From assembly GCA_964462035.1 (NCBI GenBank), contig CAYXAP010000001.1:310001-374000 (forward strand): a DNA stretch of 64,000 nt, given 5' to 3'. Source of the DNA: UBA1660 sp964462035 (GTDB lineage Bacteria; Myxococcota_A; Polyangia; Polyangiales; Houyiibacteriaceae). Position 1 is the stretch's first letter. Every line of letters begins with the position of its first letter. The translations under genes were made by a program, and so were the position numbers. The notes under the pieces are model-generated. The model had not been told where the DNA came from. It searched no databases and saw nothing but the letters and a program-made list of their open reading frames with translations. Positions 9,396-17,268 of this stretch are shown in pieces.

Positions 9396-9752
9396 ATGAT
9401 CGTCGTGACCAACCGCATCCCCGTCGCGCCCGGCTGGGAGGAGAAGTTCGAGGACCGCTTCAGCAAGCGGGCCCACCTGGTGGACCAGTCGCCCGGCTTC
9501 GTCCGCAACGAGGTCCACCGACCCCGACCGATGAAGCTCGACCACGCCACCGGCGAGTGGAGCGACGACCCGGAGCGGGAGAGCTGGTACGAGGTGAAGA
9601 CTTGGTGGAGGACCTTCGAGGACTTCGTCGCCTGGACCAAGAGCCCGAGCTTCGCCGAGGCCCACTCGGACCGTCCCCCGAAGGAGATGTTCGCGGGGAA
9701 GAACGTGCTCGAGATCCACGAGGTCTTCCTGAGCACGGACACGAACGACTGA
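9396..9752 (+). CDS. Antibiotic-biosynthesis-monooxygenase / IsdG-fold protein
   Basis: This encodes 118 residues, cytosolic, with a dimeric alpha/beta-barrel (ABM) pattern: an N-terminal strand VVTNRIPVAPGWEEKFEDRF, then HLVDQSPGFVRNEVHRP, and a strand-helix ending WWRTFEDFVAWTKSPSFAEAH. The opening is typical of the heme-degrading IsdG/HmoB and MhuD-like group, in which the N-terminal Asn (Asn6 here, in VVTNR) and a later Trp and His take part in heme oxidation. Asn6, several Trp and a late His (SFAEAH) are present, which fits a heme monooxygenase, but ABM proteins are diverse. The preceding 34 bases contain an inverted repeat. Confidence 0.75.
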   Translation: MIVVTNRIPVAPGWEEKFEDRFSKRAHLVDQSPGFVRNEVHRPRPMKLDHATGEWSDDPERESWYEVKTWWRTFEDFVAWTKSPSFAEAHSDRPPKEMFAGKNVLEIHEVFLSTDTND

Positions 9753-9806
9753 AGATCACCCGTTTGGGCGATGCGGGGGTGGGCTGGGCTCTGTCAGAAT
9801 GCGCCC

Positions 9807-11618
9807 ATGCGCGTGCTCAGCATCGGCCTCCTGGTGGCCCTCATGGGCTGCTCTCAGAGCTACACGATCGACGGGGTCGACCCGGTCGATCGGCCCGACC
9901 CGACGGATCCGGTGGACCCCACCGACCCCACCGATCCCACGGACCCCACGGATCCGGGTCACCTGACGCCGCCGCCGATCAGCGGTGGTCACATGGAGCT
10001 CGTGCACGGCGGCGCGTTCGCCGTGGTCGCGGATCCGGACCGCGATCGCCTGCACGTGGCGGACATGCGACGCGACACCATTCGCACGATCCTGCTCGAG
10101 CCCGGCGACGAGCCGGGCCGGCTGGTCGAAGACGCGGACGGACGGGTGCACGTCGCCCTCCGCCGTGGCGGCGCGGTGGTCTCGCTGAACGCGGACACCT
10201 TCGCCATCGAGCGGCGGCGAGCGGTCTGCCCCAACCCGCGCGGCATCGCTCACGACCCGGCCACCGACGACGTGCTCGTGGCGTGCGCTGGCGGCTCGCT
10301 GGCACGCATGGGTGCCGGCGGCGGCGCGCCGAGCCTGACCTTCATCCAGCACGACCTGCGTGACGTGGTGGTGTCGGGTGATCGGACGTACGTGACGACC
10401 TTCCGGAGCGCCGAGCTGATCCGCGTCGACGCGGGCGGGATCGTCGACCGGCGTGCGCCGCTGGTCGACACCCACTTCATGTTCCAGCCCGAGGGCGAGT
10501 TCGAAGGCACCTTCATCCCGAACGTCGCCTGGCGCACACGGCCCGACGGCGCCGGCGGCGCCTGGATGCTCCACCAGGCGAGCATGACCGAGACGGTGAA
10601 CGTCTCGATGGAGGGCTACTCGCTGACCGACCTCGAGTGCGAGACCGGCTTGATCCCGGTCAGCCTGACCCACTTCCCGGCCACCGGCGCTCCGGTCACC
10701 CGGCGTTTCAAGACCGCGGGACTGGCGGTCGACTTCACCGTCTCGCCGCGCGGCTTCTTCGTGGCGATGCCCTCCGAGCTCACGGAGCCCGCCGACGGCG
10801 GCCGGACGCCGATCATCCCCGAACCGGGGAGCGTGTTCATCGCGTTCAGTCAGTGGGAAGAGGCCGGCAACCCCTGCCTGCGATCGACCCAGCGCGAGTT
10901 CGTCGGCGACGAGATCACCGCCGTGGCCATGAGCGGGGCCCAGTTCATCGGCTGGGACCGGCTCGAAGCCCGAATTCGACGGAGCGGCGAGGCCGACATC
11001 CGCGCGGTCGGGCAGCCCACGGTCGACGACCCCGGCCACGAGCTCTTCCACGTCGGCACCTTCGCGCAGATGGCCTGCGCGACGTGTCACCCGGAGGGCC
11101 GCGAAGACGGCCACACCTGGGACTTCTCGGAGGTGGTCCGGCGGACCCAGACGCTCACCGGCGGCATCCTCGGCACCGAGCCCTTCCACTGGAGCGGCGA
11201 CCAGATGGACATGCGCGCCATCATGGACGAGACGTTCACCCGTCGGATGAGCGCGCCCCTTCTCGACGACGAGGGGATCACCCAGATCGGGACCTGGCTC
11301 GACACCCTTCCGGAGGTCGCGTCGCCCGCCCGGAACCACGAGGCTGCGGCCCGCGGTGAGGCCGCCTTCGGCACCGAGGGCTGCGTGGACTGTCACGCCG
11401 GCCCGCGCTTCACTGACAACCGGTCGGTCGACGTCGGCACCGGCGGCGCCTTGCAGGTCCCGAGCCTGCTCGGGTTGGCGGTGCGGGGACCGTGGATGCA
11501 CGACGGCTGCGCCGACTCCATCGGCGAGGCGCTCGAGGGTTGCGGTGGCGCGCCCCACGGTGGCGTGAGCGATGCCGGCGTTCGAGCCGACCTCGTCGCG
11601 TACCTCGAGACGCTCTGA
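9807..11618 (+). CDS. Di-heme cytochrome lipoprotein with N-terminal propeller
   Basis: This encodes 603 residues from the ATG at 9807, which begins a lipoprotein signal (IGLLVALMGCSQ, Cys15). A low-complexity Pro/Thr/Asp linker of repeated TDP units follows (about 25-50), then a YVTN-like propeller (HVADMRRDTIRTILLEPGDE and similar), and a C-terminal di-heme cytochrome region with CATCHPEG near residue 429 and CVDCHAGP near 528. The C-terminal part resembles the cytochrome c peroxidase/MauG superfamily in having two class I heme sites around a conserved PSLLGLAVRGPWMHDG stretch. It is probably an envelope electron-transfer or peroxidase protein. The gene stands alone between the IsdG-like and PLD genes. 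Confidence 0.8.
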   Translation: MRVLSIGLLVALMGCSQSYTIDGVDPVDRPDPTDPVDPTDPTDPTDPTDPGHLTPPPISGGHMELVHGGAFAVVADPDRDRLHVADMRRDTIRTILLEPGDEPGRLVEDADGRVHVALRRGGAVVSLNADTFAIERRRAVCPNPRGIAHDPATDDVLVACAGGSLARMGAGGGAPSLTFIQHDLRDVVVSGDRTYVTTFRSAELIRVDAGGIVDRRAPLVDTHFMFQPEGEFEGTFIPNVAWRTRPDGAGGAWMLHQASMTETVNVSMEGYSLTDLECETGLIPVSLTHFPATGAPVTRRFKTAGLAVDFTVSPRGFFVAMPSELTEPADGGRTPIIPEPGSVFIAFSQWEEAGNPCLRSTQREFVGDEITAVAMSGAQFIGWDRLEARIRRSGEADIRAVGQPTVDDPGHELFHVGTFAQMACATCHPEGREDGHTWDFSEVVRRTQTLTGGILGTEPFHWSGDQMDMRAIMDETFTRRMSAPLLDDEGITQIGTWLDTLPEVASPARNHEAAARGEAAFGTEGCVDCHAGPRFTDNRSVDVGTGGALQVPSLLGLAVRGPWMHDGCADSIGEALEGCGGAPHGGVSDAGVRADLVAYLETL

Positions 11619-11652
11619 GCGCACTTCGACTCCACGCGCGTGCTATCTGAGT

Positions 11653-11681
11653 AGCGACACTGCGCCCATCGCAGTGTCGCT
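11653..11681. promoter_or_regulatory. Perfect 12-bp inverted repeat next to the PLD start codon
   Basis: Arms AGCGACACTGCG and CGCAGTGTCGCT pair perfectly around the loop CCCAT. The right arm ends six bases before the ATG at 11688, where a ribosome site should lie, and no T-run follows. It could be an operator or an RNA hairpin that shuts translation; a terminator for the cytochrome gene upstream is less likely. Confidence 0.6.
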
Positions 11682-11687
11682 CTCCCG

Positions 11688-13856
11688 ATGGCGAACGACG
11701 CCAGCTCACTCGATTTCCTCGGCCGGGTCCGGCGGGCGCTGGACGCCGTCGCCGACGAGATCGGACGGCTGGCGCCCGAGCGAGCGACGCCGGGACTGCT
11801 CGATGGCGCCGCCCACACCCTGACGGCCAGCCTCGACCGCTGGTCCCGCCATCCGATGCTCTCGCGCTTCGTCGGCGGGGTGCGGCGGGACGTGGTGACG
11901 AGTGCCGGCGAGCCCGTCGAGCTGAGCGCGAGTCTGCCACTCACCATCCGCGACGCGGTCACGACCCGCTTCGTCGTGGGGGAGACGATGACGGTCGAGG
12001 TTCCCGCCGAGGGGCTGCGCGAGGTTCGCGCGGTCCGGAGCGCGCCGGCGCCCGGGCTCTACCCGGTTCACGTCGAACACCTCGACGCCGGAGGGCGCGT
12101 GCTCTCGCGGTCGGGGGTGCGGATCCTCCAGGTGGTCGACGGCCGGCCGGTCGCGATGGTGCACGCCGAGCTCCTCCTGCAGCCGAGCGGCCCCATCGCC
12201 CAGGAGCTCCGGGCGCTGGCGGACGAAGCCTTCGAGCTGGTCTACTTCGACCTGCACGAGAAGAACCGTGAGGGGCTGATCGTGGAGGCGATCGAGCGGT
12301 TGGGCGTTCCGGAAGGCGCGGTGGTGGTCTACTCCGCTGCCGAGCAGGAGCTGGTCAGCCTCGGCCTGGACTTCGTGCGGATGTTCGTCACGAGCGGCAT
12401 CCGGCAGCTCCGCGCGAAGGGCGTCCCGGTGACCACGGTGCTGACCCGTCGCCGCGCGAGCGACGAGGACGCTCGCAGCAGTCGCGTGGGGGTGGCCACC
12501 CCCGCGGAAGCTCTCGCCCGGGCCCGTTCGGTCGGGACCGAGACGGAGCGGGCTCAGGCCGCGGAGCTGGCCGAGGAGCGTGCGCGCACCCCACGGCTCG
12601 ACTGGCTCCTCGACCAGCTCACCGAGACCCGGCGGGTCGACGGGAACCAGTTCGTCGCCGAGCTCGACAATCGATCCGCGCGAGAGACGATCTTCGAGGC
12701 CATCGAGCAGGCCACCGAGTCCGTGCACCTCCAGTTCTACATGATCCGGCCCGGCGACTTCCTGGAGGAGCTGGTCGTTCGGCTCGTCCGCCGGGCTCGT
12801 GACGGCGTCCGCGTGCGCTTCATGATCGACGCTCTCTATTCCGAGGACGAGATCCTCGGCCGCTCCAACCCGGTGTTGCAGTCGCTTCGCGACGAGCCCG
12901 GAGTCGAGGTGCTCGCGCTCGGCCCGATCGAGTCACCGAAGGACGTGAGCGTCTCCAGCCTCAAGCGGCGCGACCATCGCAAGCTGCTCATCGTCGACGG
13001 AGCGCGAGCGTTCGTCTCTGGTCGGAACGCTGGCGACGAGTACTACAAGAGCTTCGCGGAGGTGCCGGTCCACGACCAGACGCCGCACGAGCGCGTGCCC
13101 TGGCTCGACGCCCACGTGGAGCTTCGCGGGCCGCTGGTCGCCGAGGTTCAGCTCAGCTTCGCCGCCACCTGGCGAGAGCACGGTGGTGGGTCGATCGATG
13201 CCGACGCCGTACCCGAGCCGGTCAACGATGGCGCGGCGGGGCGCTTCGTCGTGCACCACGGTTTCGCCGACACCCATGGGCTCGCGCTCTACGAGGCGCT
13301 CTTCGACGCGGCCGAACACCACGCCTACATCGTGAACGACTTCCCCTTCGTTCCGGCGCTCGAGCGAGCGATCCGCCGGGCGCTGGCCCGCGGGGTCGTC
13401 GTGAAGGTGCTCACCGGCAACGCCAGCGCTCGCCGCGACGACGGGACGATGCTCCCGGCGCCGGTCCATCGGACGCTCTTCGAGTACATGGTGAAGGCGC
13501 GGCTCGAGCCCCTGATGGAGGCGGGCGTCGAGGTCTACGAGTTTCGCGCGCCACCTTCGCCGATGGTGGTCGCCCGAGGCGGCCGGGTGCGTCCCTACGT
13601 TCACGCCAAGGTGGTCTCGGTCGATGGCGTCGCGACGAGCATCGGGTCGGCGAACCTCGATGGGACGGCGGCGTATTGGGAGAACGAGGCCAACGTGGTC
13701 GTGCAGGACTCCCAGTTCGCCGGTGCGCTCGAGGCCGAGCTCGAGCGCATGATGGCGGATGGCTATCGCATCGACCTGCAGTCGGCCTACTGGAAGAGCG
13801 AGCGCGCGCAGCGGGCGGTGGTCTCCAAGCTCTGGCCCGGCTCGCTCTACAGCTGA
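11688..13856 (+). CDS. Phospholipase D / cardiolipin-synthase-like protein with novel N-terminus
   Basis: This encodes 722 residues. The C-terminal half holds two PLD domains with complete HxKxxxxD motifs: HRKLLIVD near residue 425-432, followed by SGRNAGDEYY, and HAKVVSVD near 638-645, followed by IGSANLDG. These form one active site for phosphatidyl transfer; the pairing is that of bacterial cardiolipin synthases. Usual cardiolipin synthases are about 400-500 residues with N-terminal membrane helices; here about 340 extra soluble residues precede the first domain (LYPVHVEHLDAGGRVLSRSG, VYFDLHEKNREGLIVEAIERL), and I do not recognise them. No signal peptide or clear membrane helix is seen, so the protein may act peripherally. 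Hydrolase or transferase activity cannot be told apart. A hairpin sits immediately upstream. Confidence 0.85.
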   Translation: MANDASSLDFLGRVRRALDAVADEIGRLAPERATPGLLDGAAHTLTASLDRWSRHPMLSRFVGGVRRDVVTSAGEPVELSASLPLTIRDAVTTRFVVGETMTVEVPAEGLREVRAVRSAPAPGLYPVHVEHLDAGGRVLSRSGVRILQVVDGRPVAMVHAELLLQPSGPIAQELRALADEAFELVYFDLHEKNREGLIVEAIERLGVPEGAVVVYSAAEQELVSLGLDFVRMFVTSGIRQLRAKGVPVTTVLTRRRASDEDARSSRVGVATPAEALARARSVGTETERAQAAELAEERARTPRLDWLLDQLTETRRVDGNQFVAELDNRSARETIFEAIEQATESVHLQFYMIRPGDFLEELVVRLVRRARDGVRVRFMIDALYSEDEILGRSNPVLQSLRDEPGVEVLALGPIESPKDVSVSSLKRRDHRKLLIVDGARAFVSGRNAGDEYYKSFAEVPVHDQTPHERVPWLDAHVELRGPLVAEVQLSFAATWREHGGGSIDADAVPEPVNDGAAGRFVVHHGFADTHGLALYEALFDAAEHHAYIVNDFPFVPALERAIRRALARGVVVKVLTGNASARRDDGTMLPAPVHRTLFEYMVKARLEPLMEAGVEVYEFRAPPSPMVVARGGRVRPYVHAKVVSVDGVATSIGSANLDGTAAYWENEANVVVQDSQFAGALEAELERMMADGYRIDLQSAYWKSERAQRAVVSKLWPGSLYS

Positions 13857-13898
13857 GGAGGAAATGGAGGCTGCACACGCGGTGCGATCGTGCCCGGC

Positions 13899-14663
13899 TC
13901 AGTCACCGGTCAGGTCGGTGACCTCGACCTCGTCCTCGTCGCTCGCCAGGTAGGGCTCGATGAGCGGCATGAGCGCCTCGTGGGTCGCGCCGAGGCGGTC
14001 GACGAAGGCATCGTCGAAGGGTTCGCGGTCGCGGATGCGCTCGTAGAGCGCGTCGAAGGTGGCGATGACGTCGGCAGGCAGGTCGGAGTGGACCTCGCTC
14101 GGGTCCGCCTGACGGAGGGACGGGTCGACGACCGCTGCCATGGCATCGGCGCTTCCGAGGTCCCGGTCCAGGTAGGTCAAGGCGCGCTCCGCGGTGGCCT
14201 TCGGCTCGTCGAGCACCCGGTCGTAGGCGACGATCATCATCGGGTAGTCGCGGTCGGCGAAGTCACCGAAGAGGCAGTAGTTCTCGAACCACCACTCGAG
14301 GTCGGCCGGCATCGCCTGCGGGACTTCGGCCTCGAGCGCTTCGGCCTCGAGCGCTTCGAAGGCGCGAGTCGAGGCGACGTGCTCGCGCCACGGGCGGATG
14401 GAGAAGATGACCCGCTCGAGCTCGTCCTCGTCGGTCTCCACGACGCCTGGAACGAACATCTTCACCACCTGCCCGCGCAGCTCTTCGGGGTCGCCGTCTA
14501 CGCCGTAGCGGTGCTCCGATTCGAAGAAGCCCTTCGGATTGGCGTCCTTCAGCGCTTCGAGCTCCGCGGCGAAGGGCTCCCCGACGATCGGGAGCTCCGC
14601 GGCGGCGAGCATCTGCATCCACAGCGAAGTGCCGGAGCGGCGGCAACCGGTGACGACGATCAT
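13899..14663 (-). CDS. Sulfotransferase family protein
   Basis: This encodes 254 residues. The protein opens with the 5'-phosphosulfate (PAPS) binding loop GCRRSGTSLWMQML, and the following GFFESEHRYGVDGD and later helices match the Sulfotransfer P-loop family, which moves sulfate from PAPS to an alcohol or amine. The 3'-phosphate-binding Arg/Ser region further in is not clear by eye. No signal peptide: cytosolic. The gene begins 17 bases after the Ser/Thr kinase gene on the same strand, so the pair is probably cotranscribed. The substrate cannot be deduced. Confidence 0.78.
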   Translation of the reverse strand: MIVVTGCRRSGTSLWMQMLAAAELPIVGEPFAAELEALKDANPKGFFESEHRYGVDGDPEELRGQVVKMFVPGVVETDEDELERVIFSIRPWREHVASTRAFEALEAEALEAEVPQAMPADLEWWFENYCLFGDFADRDYPMMIVAYDRVLDEPKATAERALTYLDRDLGSADAMAAVVDPSLRQADPSEVHSDLPADVIATFDALYERIRDREPFDDAFVDRLGATHEALMPLIEPYLASDEDEVEVTDLTGD

Positions 14664-14680
14664 GGCCCCGGGCTAGCGGC

Positions 14681-16066
14681 TCACTGGGCCTTCGTCCAGG
14701 CCCCGAGCTCGTCCCGCGGCGGCTCGTTCGCCCAGGGGTCCTTGATCGGATCACATGGTCGGGTGCCGCTCCAGCTGGCCATGTTCTCGATGTCGTCGAT
14801 CACGGCCGGTGTCGGCACTTGCTTTGCTCGTCGCCGTCGGCGGCTCGACCGCGCTGCGGGAGCGGGCTCCGCCAGAGCCGGTGCCGGCTCGGTCGGAGCG
14901 GGTTCCAGCAGGGTGACCGGCGGCTCTGCCGCGGGCTCCGACCGCGCGGACTCGACGACGACGGGGACGATCGGGTCTGGGGGCGAGGGCGCAGCCAGCG
15001 GAACGGGGCGTACCGCCGCCGTCGGCTTCTGCCTGGCGATGGGGGGCGCGTCCAAGGTCGTCGCCCACAGGCCGAGGTAGACCGCCGCCAACACCGAGGC
15101 GAGCGCGAGACCGACCCGCGCTGGTCGGGGGCGCGCTCTCGGGGCGCGGGGTGCCGGCCGGTTCGACTCGCGCGGGAGTGCTCCCCCGATCTCTCCGTCC
15201 CACTCCGGGCACGAACGGAGCGCGTCCAGGAGCTGGCCCGCGGTCCCGAAGCGGTCGTCCGGAGACTTGGCCAGACAGCGCTCCACGACCGCCTCGAGGC
15301 GGTCACTGGCGGGGAGCCCCCGTGCACACAGGGCGGGTGGGGTCGAGCGCACGTGCTGGCGGAAGAGGTCGGCGTTCGAGCCGGCGAAGGGCGGAGCACC
15401 CGTGAGCATGTGAACGAGCACACCGCCGATGGCGTAGAGATCGGCCCGATGATCGACGCGCCGGGAGTCGATGATCTGCTCGGGCGCCATGTAGCGGGGC
15501 GAGCCGACGACCACACCGTCCACCGCGTAGGCGTCCGAGCCGTGGGTGTCCCACTTCACCAACCCGAAATCGACCAGCTTCACCGTCTTGCCGACCGCGA
15601 GCATGATGTTCTCTGGCTTCACGTCGCGGTGGACCATACCGACCTCGTGGGCTCGCTCGAGCGCACCCAGCACCTTGCCGATCATCCGAAGCGCGCGTGG
15701 TGGGCTGAGGCATCCTTCGCGATCCAGAGTTCGCGCCAGCGACACGCCATCGAGCCACTCCATCACCAGGAAGGGCGTCCCCTCGTGGGTGCCGTAGTCG
15801 TAGATTTCGACCGCGTTCTCGTGGCGCACCTCGGCGATCGCCGCGGCTTCTCGCAGGAAGAGGGCATCGGCGTCTGCGTGGCCGTCGAGCTCGCCGAGCG
15901 TGCGAAAGGTCTTCACGGCGACGCGCCGCCCGAGCGGCTCCTGAATCGCGAGGTAGACGTCGCCCATGCCGCCTCGCGCGACGTGCGCCTCGATCCGATA
16001 GCGGTGGGCTATCGTGTGACCGATCCAGCGCGCGCCTTCCCTCGTTACCCCCGACGCTTTCGCCAT
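14681..16066 (-). CDS. Ser/Thr protein kinase with one membrane helix
   Basis: This is a Hanks-type kinase: glycine loop VARGGMGDVYLA, catalytic lysine VAVKTF, catalytic loop HRDVKPENIML, DFG in VKLVDFGLVKW, and the activation-end GSPRYMAPEQ. After the kinase domain (about 20-280) comes a Pro/Arg-rich stretch, one hydrophobic helix (LALASVLAAVYLGLWATTL) and a Pro/Ala/Glu-rich outer tail with a terminal basic cluster. The ATG at 16066 (MAKASGVTREG, 461 residues) is preferred; an in-frame ATG at 16123 would add 19 Arg-rich residues. It follows the AraC gene by 81 bases and precedes the sulfotransferase gene by 17, all on one strand. Confidence 0.88.
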   Translation of the reverse strand: MAKASGVTREGARWIGHTIAHRYRIEAHVARGGMGDVYLAIQEPLGRRVAVKTFRTLGELDGHADADALFLREAAAIAEVRHENAVEIYDYGTHEGTPFLVMEWLDGVSLARTLDREGCLSPPRALRMIGKVLGALERAHEVGMVHRDVKPENIMLAVGKTVKLVDFGLVKWDTHGSDAYAVDGVVVGSPRYMAPEQIIDSRRVDHRADLYAIGGVLVHMLTGAPPFAGSNADLFRQHVRSTPPALCARGLPASDRLEAVVERCLAKSPDDRFGTAGQLLDALRSCPEWDGEIGGALPRESNRPAPRAPRARPRPARVGLALASVLAAVYLGLWATTLDAPPIARQKPTAAVRPVPLAAPSPPDPIVPVVVESARSEPAAEPPVTLLEPAPTEPAPALAEPAPAARSSRRRRRAKQVPTPAVIDDIENMASWSGTRPCDPIKDPWANEPPRDELGAWTKAQ

Positions 16067-16147
16067 CGAGTCGCATCTTCGGTGCTCGCGCTCTGCTCTC
16101 AACGCGGCGGCGCCCATCGACACCCCCGTTGGCGTGCAATGGCCCCG

Positions 16148-17101
16148 TCAGCCGGCCTTCAGAGTGGTGCGGAACTCGGCCGGCGTGACACCGAGCCAGC
16201 TGCGGAACGCGCGTACGAACGCGCGACGTGAGGCGTAGCCCAGGCGCTGGGCGATCTCTCCCGTCGACGCGCCGTCGCGGATCGCCGCGGTGGCGATGTG
16301 TTGGAAGACCCGCCCCTTCACTTCGCTGAACGAGGTCTCTCGTTCCTGGAGCTGGCGCTGCAGCGTTCGGCTCGGCACGCCGAGGACCGAGGCGGTGTGG
16401 AGGAGCGACCCGTCCCGTCGTTCGAGCGAGCGGAGCAGCGCGGATTCGAGCCTCGCGAGAAAGGGGTCGCCGGTGCCGAGCAGGGTGGATGCGTGCGCCG
16501 CGAGCAGTCTGCTGGTGCTGGGCTCGGCGAAGCGGAAGGGGCGCTCCAGGTCTGCCGTGGTGAAGCGCAAACGGCAGAGCGGCGCGCCGAAGCGGGGGAC
16601 GATCCCGAAGTGGCGGCGGTAGCGCTCGGACTCGCCGACGGGGCTCTCGAGCTCGAGGAGCTCGGGGACGATGTGGGCTCCGGTGCACTCGCGCGCGAGC
16701 GAGAGGATGGATGCGAAGAGCAGGTCCACGCTGTGGGAGCTTCGCCGGTCCAGCATGCGGTAGCGCAGCTCACCGCCCTCGTCGTCGAAGTGGGTCTCGA
16801 AGTCGGCGCCGACCACCAGGTGCGGGAAGATCTGAGCGAGCACCTCGATCGCATGGCGGAGGTCGGGGGCCATCGCGATGGCTGGGCCCACGGGCCCGAG
16901 CATCTCGAGGGTCATTCGCCGGCCGCAGGTGAGGCCGACGCTCGCGTTCCCGGTTCGCTCGGCGAGCGTCTGCCAGAGACGGAGCACGTCGTGCAGGACG
17001 ATGCGGTCGTCGTCGAGGTCGACGCCGGCCGCCTGGCAGAGGTCGTCGGGGGTGACGTCGACGAGATGCGCGACGCGGAGCATCAGGGCCGAGGCACGCA
17101 T
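16148..17101 (-). CDS. AraC-family transcriptional regulator
   Basis: This encodes 317 residues. The C-terminal 90 residues form the double helix-turn-helix of the AraC family (SRTLQRQLQERETSFSEVKG, then IATAAIRDGASTGEIAQRLG and the signature ASRRAFVRAFRSWLGVTPAEFR). The N-terminal 200 residues match the arabinose-binding-like domain of the OruR/PF12625 group (VAHLVDVTPDDLCQAAGVDL). It is expected to bind DNA and respond to a small molecule. The start at 17101 is preceded by a GGAG ribosome site at about -9 (CGGAGCAGCTCTGATG). The target is unknown; the kinase and sulfotransferase downstream on the same strand are candidates. Confidence 0.9.
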   Translation of the reverse strand: MRASALMLRVAHLVDVTPDDLCQAAGVDLDDDRIVLHDVLRLWQTLAERTGNASVGLTCGRRMTLEMLGPVGPAIAMAPDLRHAIEVLAQIFPHLVVGADFETHFDDEGGELRYRMLDRRSSHSVDLLFASILSLARECTGAHIVPELLELESPVGESERYRRHFGIVPRFGAPLCRLRFTTADLERPFRFAEPSTSRLLAAHASTLLGTGDPFLARLESALLRSLERRDGSLLHTASVLGVPSRTLQRQLQERETSFSEVKGRVFQHIATAAIRDGASTGEIAQRLGYASRRAFVRAFRSWLGVTPAEFRTTLKAG

Positions 17102-17268
17102 CAGAGCTGCTCCGGCGTGCGGGCGAGCCGCGTGGGGTGGGGAGGGAGAGGGCGGTCGGTGTGGGGTGGTGTAGGCATCTCGTGGGGTGGGAGGTCACGA
17201 GGCGCCAAAACGGGTCAATGGTGAATCGATTTTTCTCGATCGGGATCAGGCTCCAGGGCCGTCGCTCA

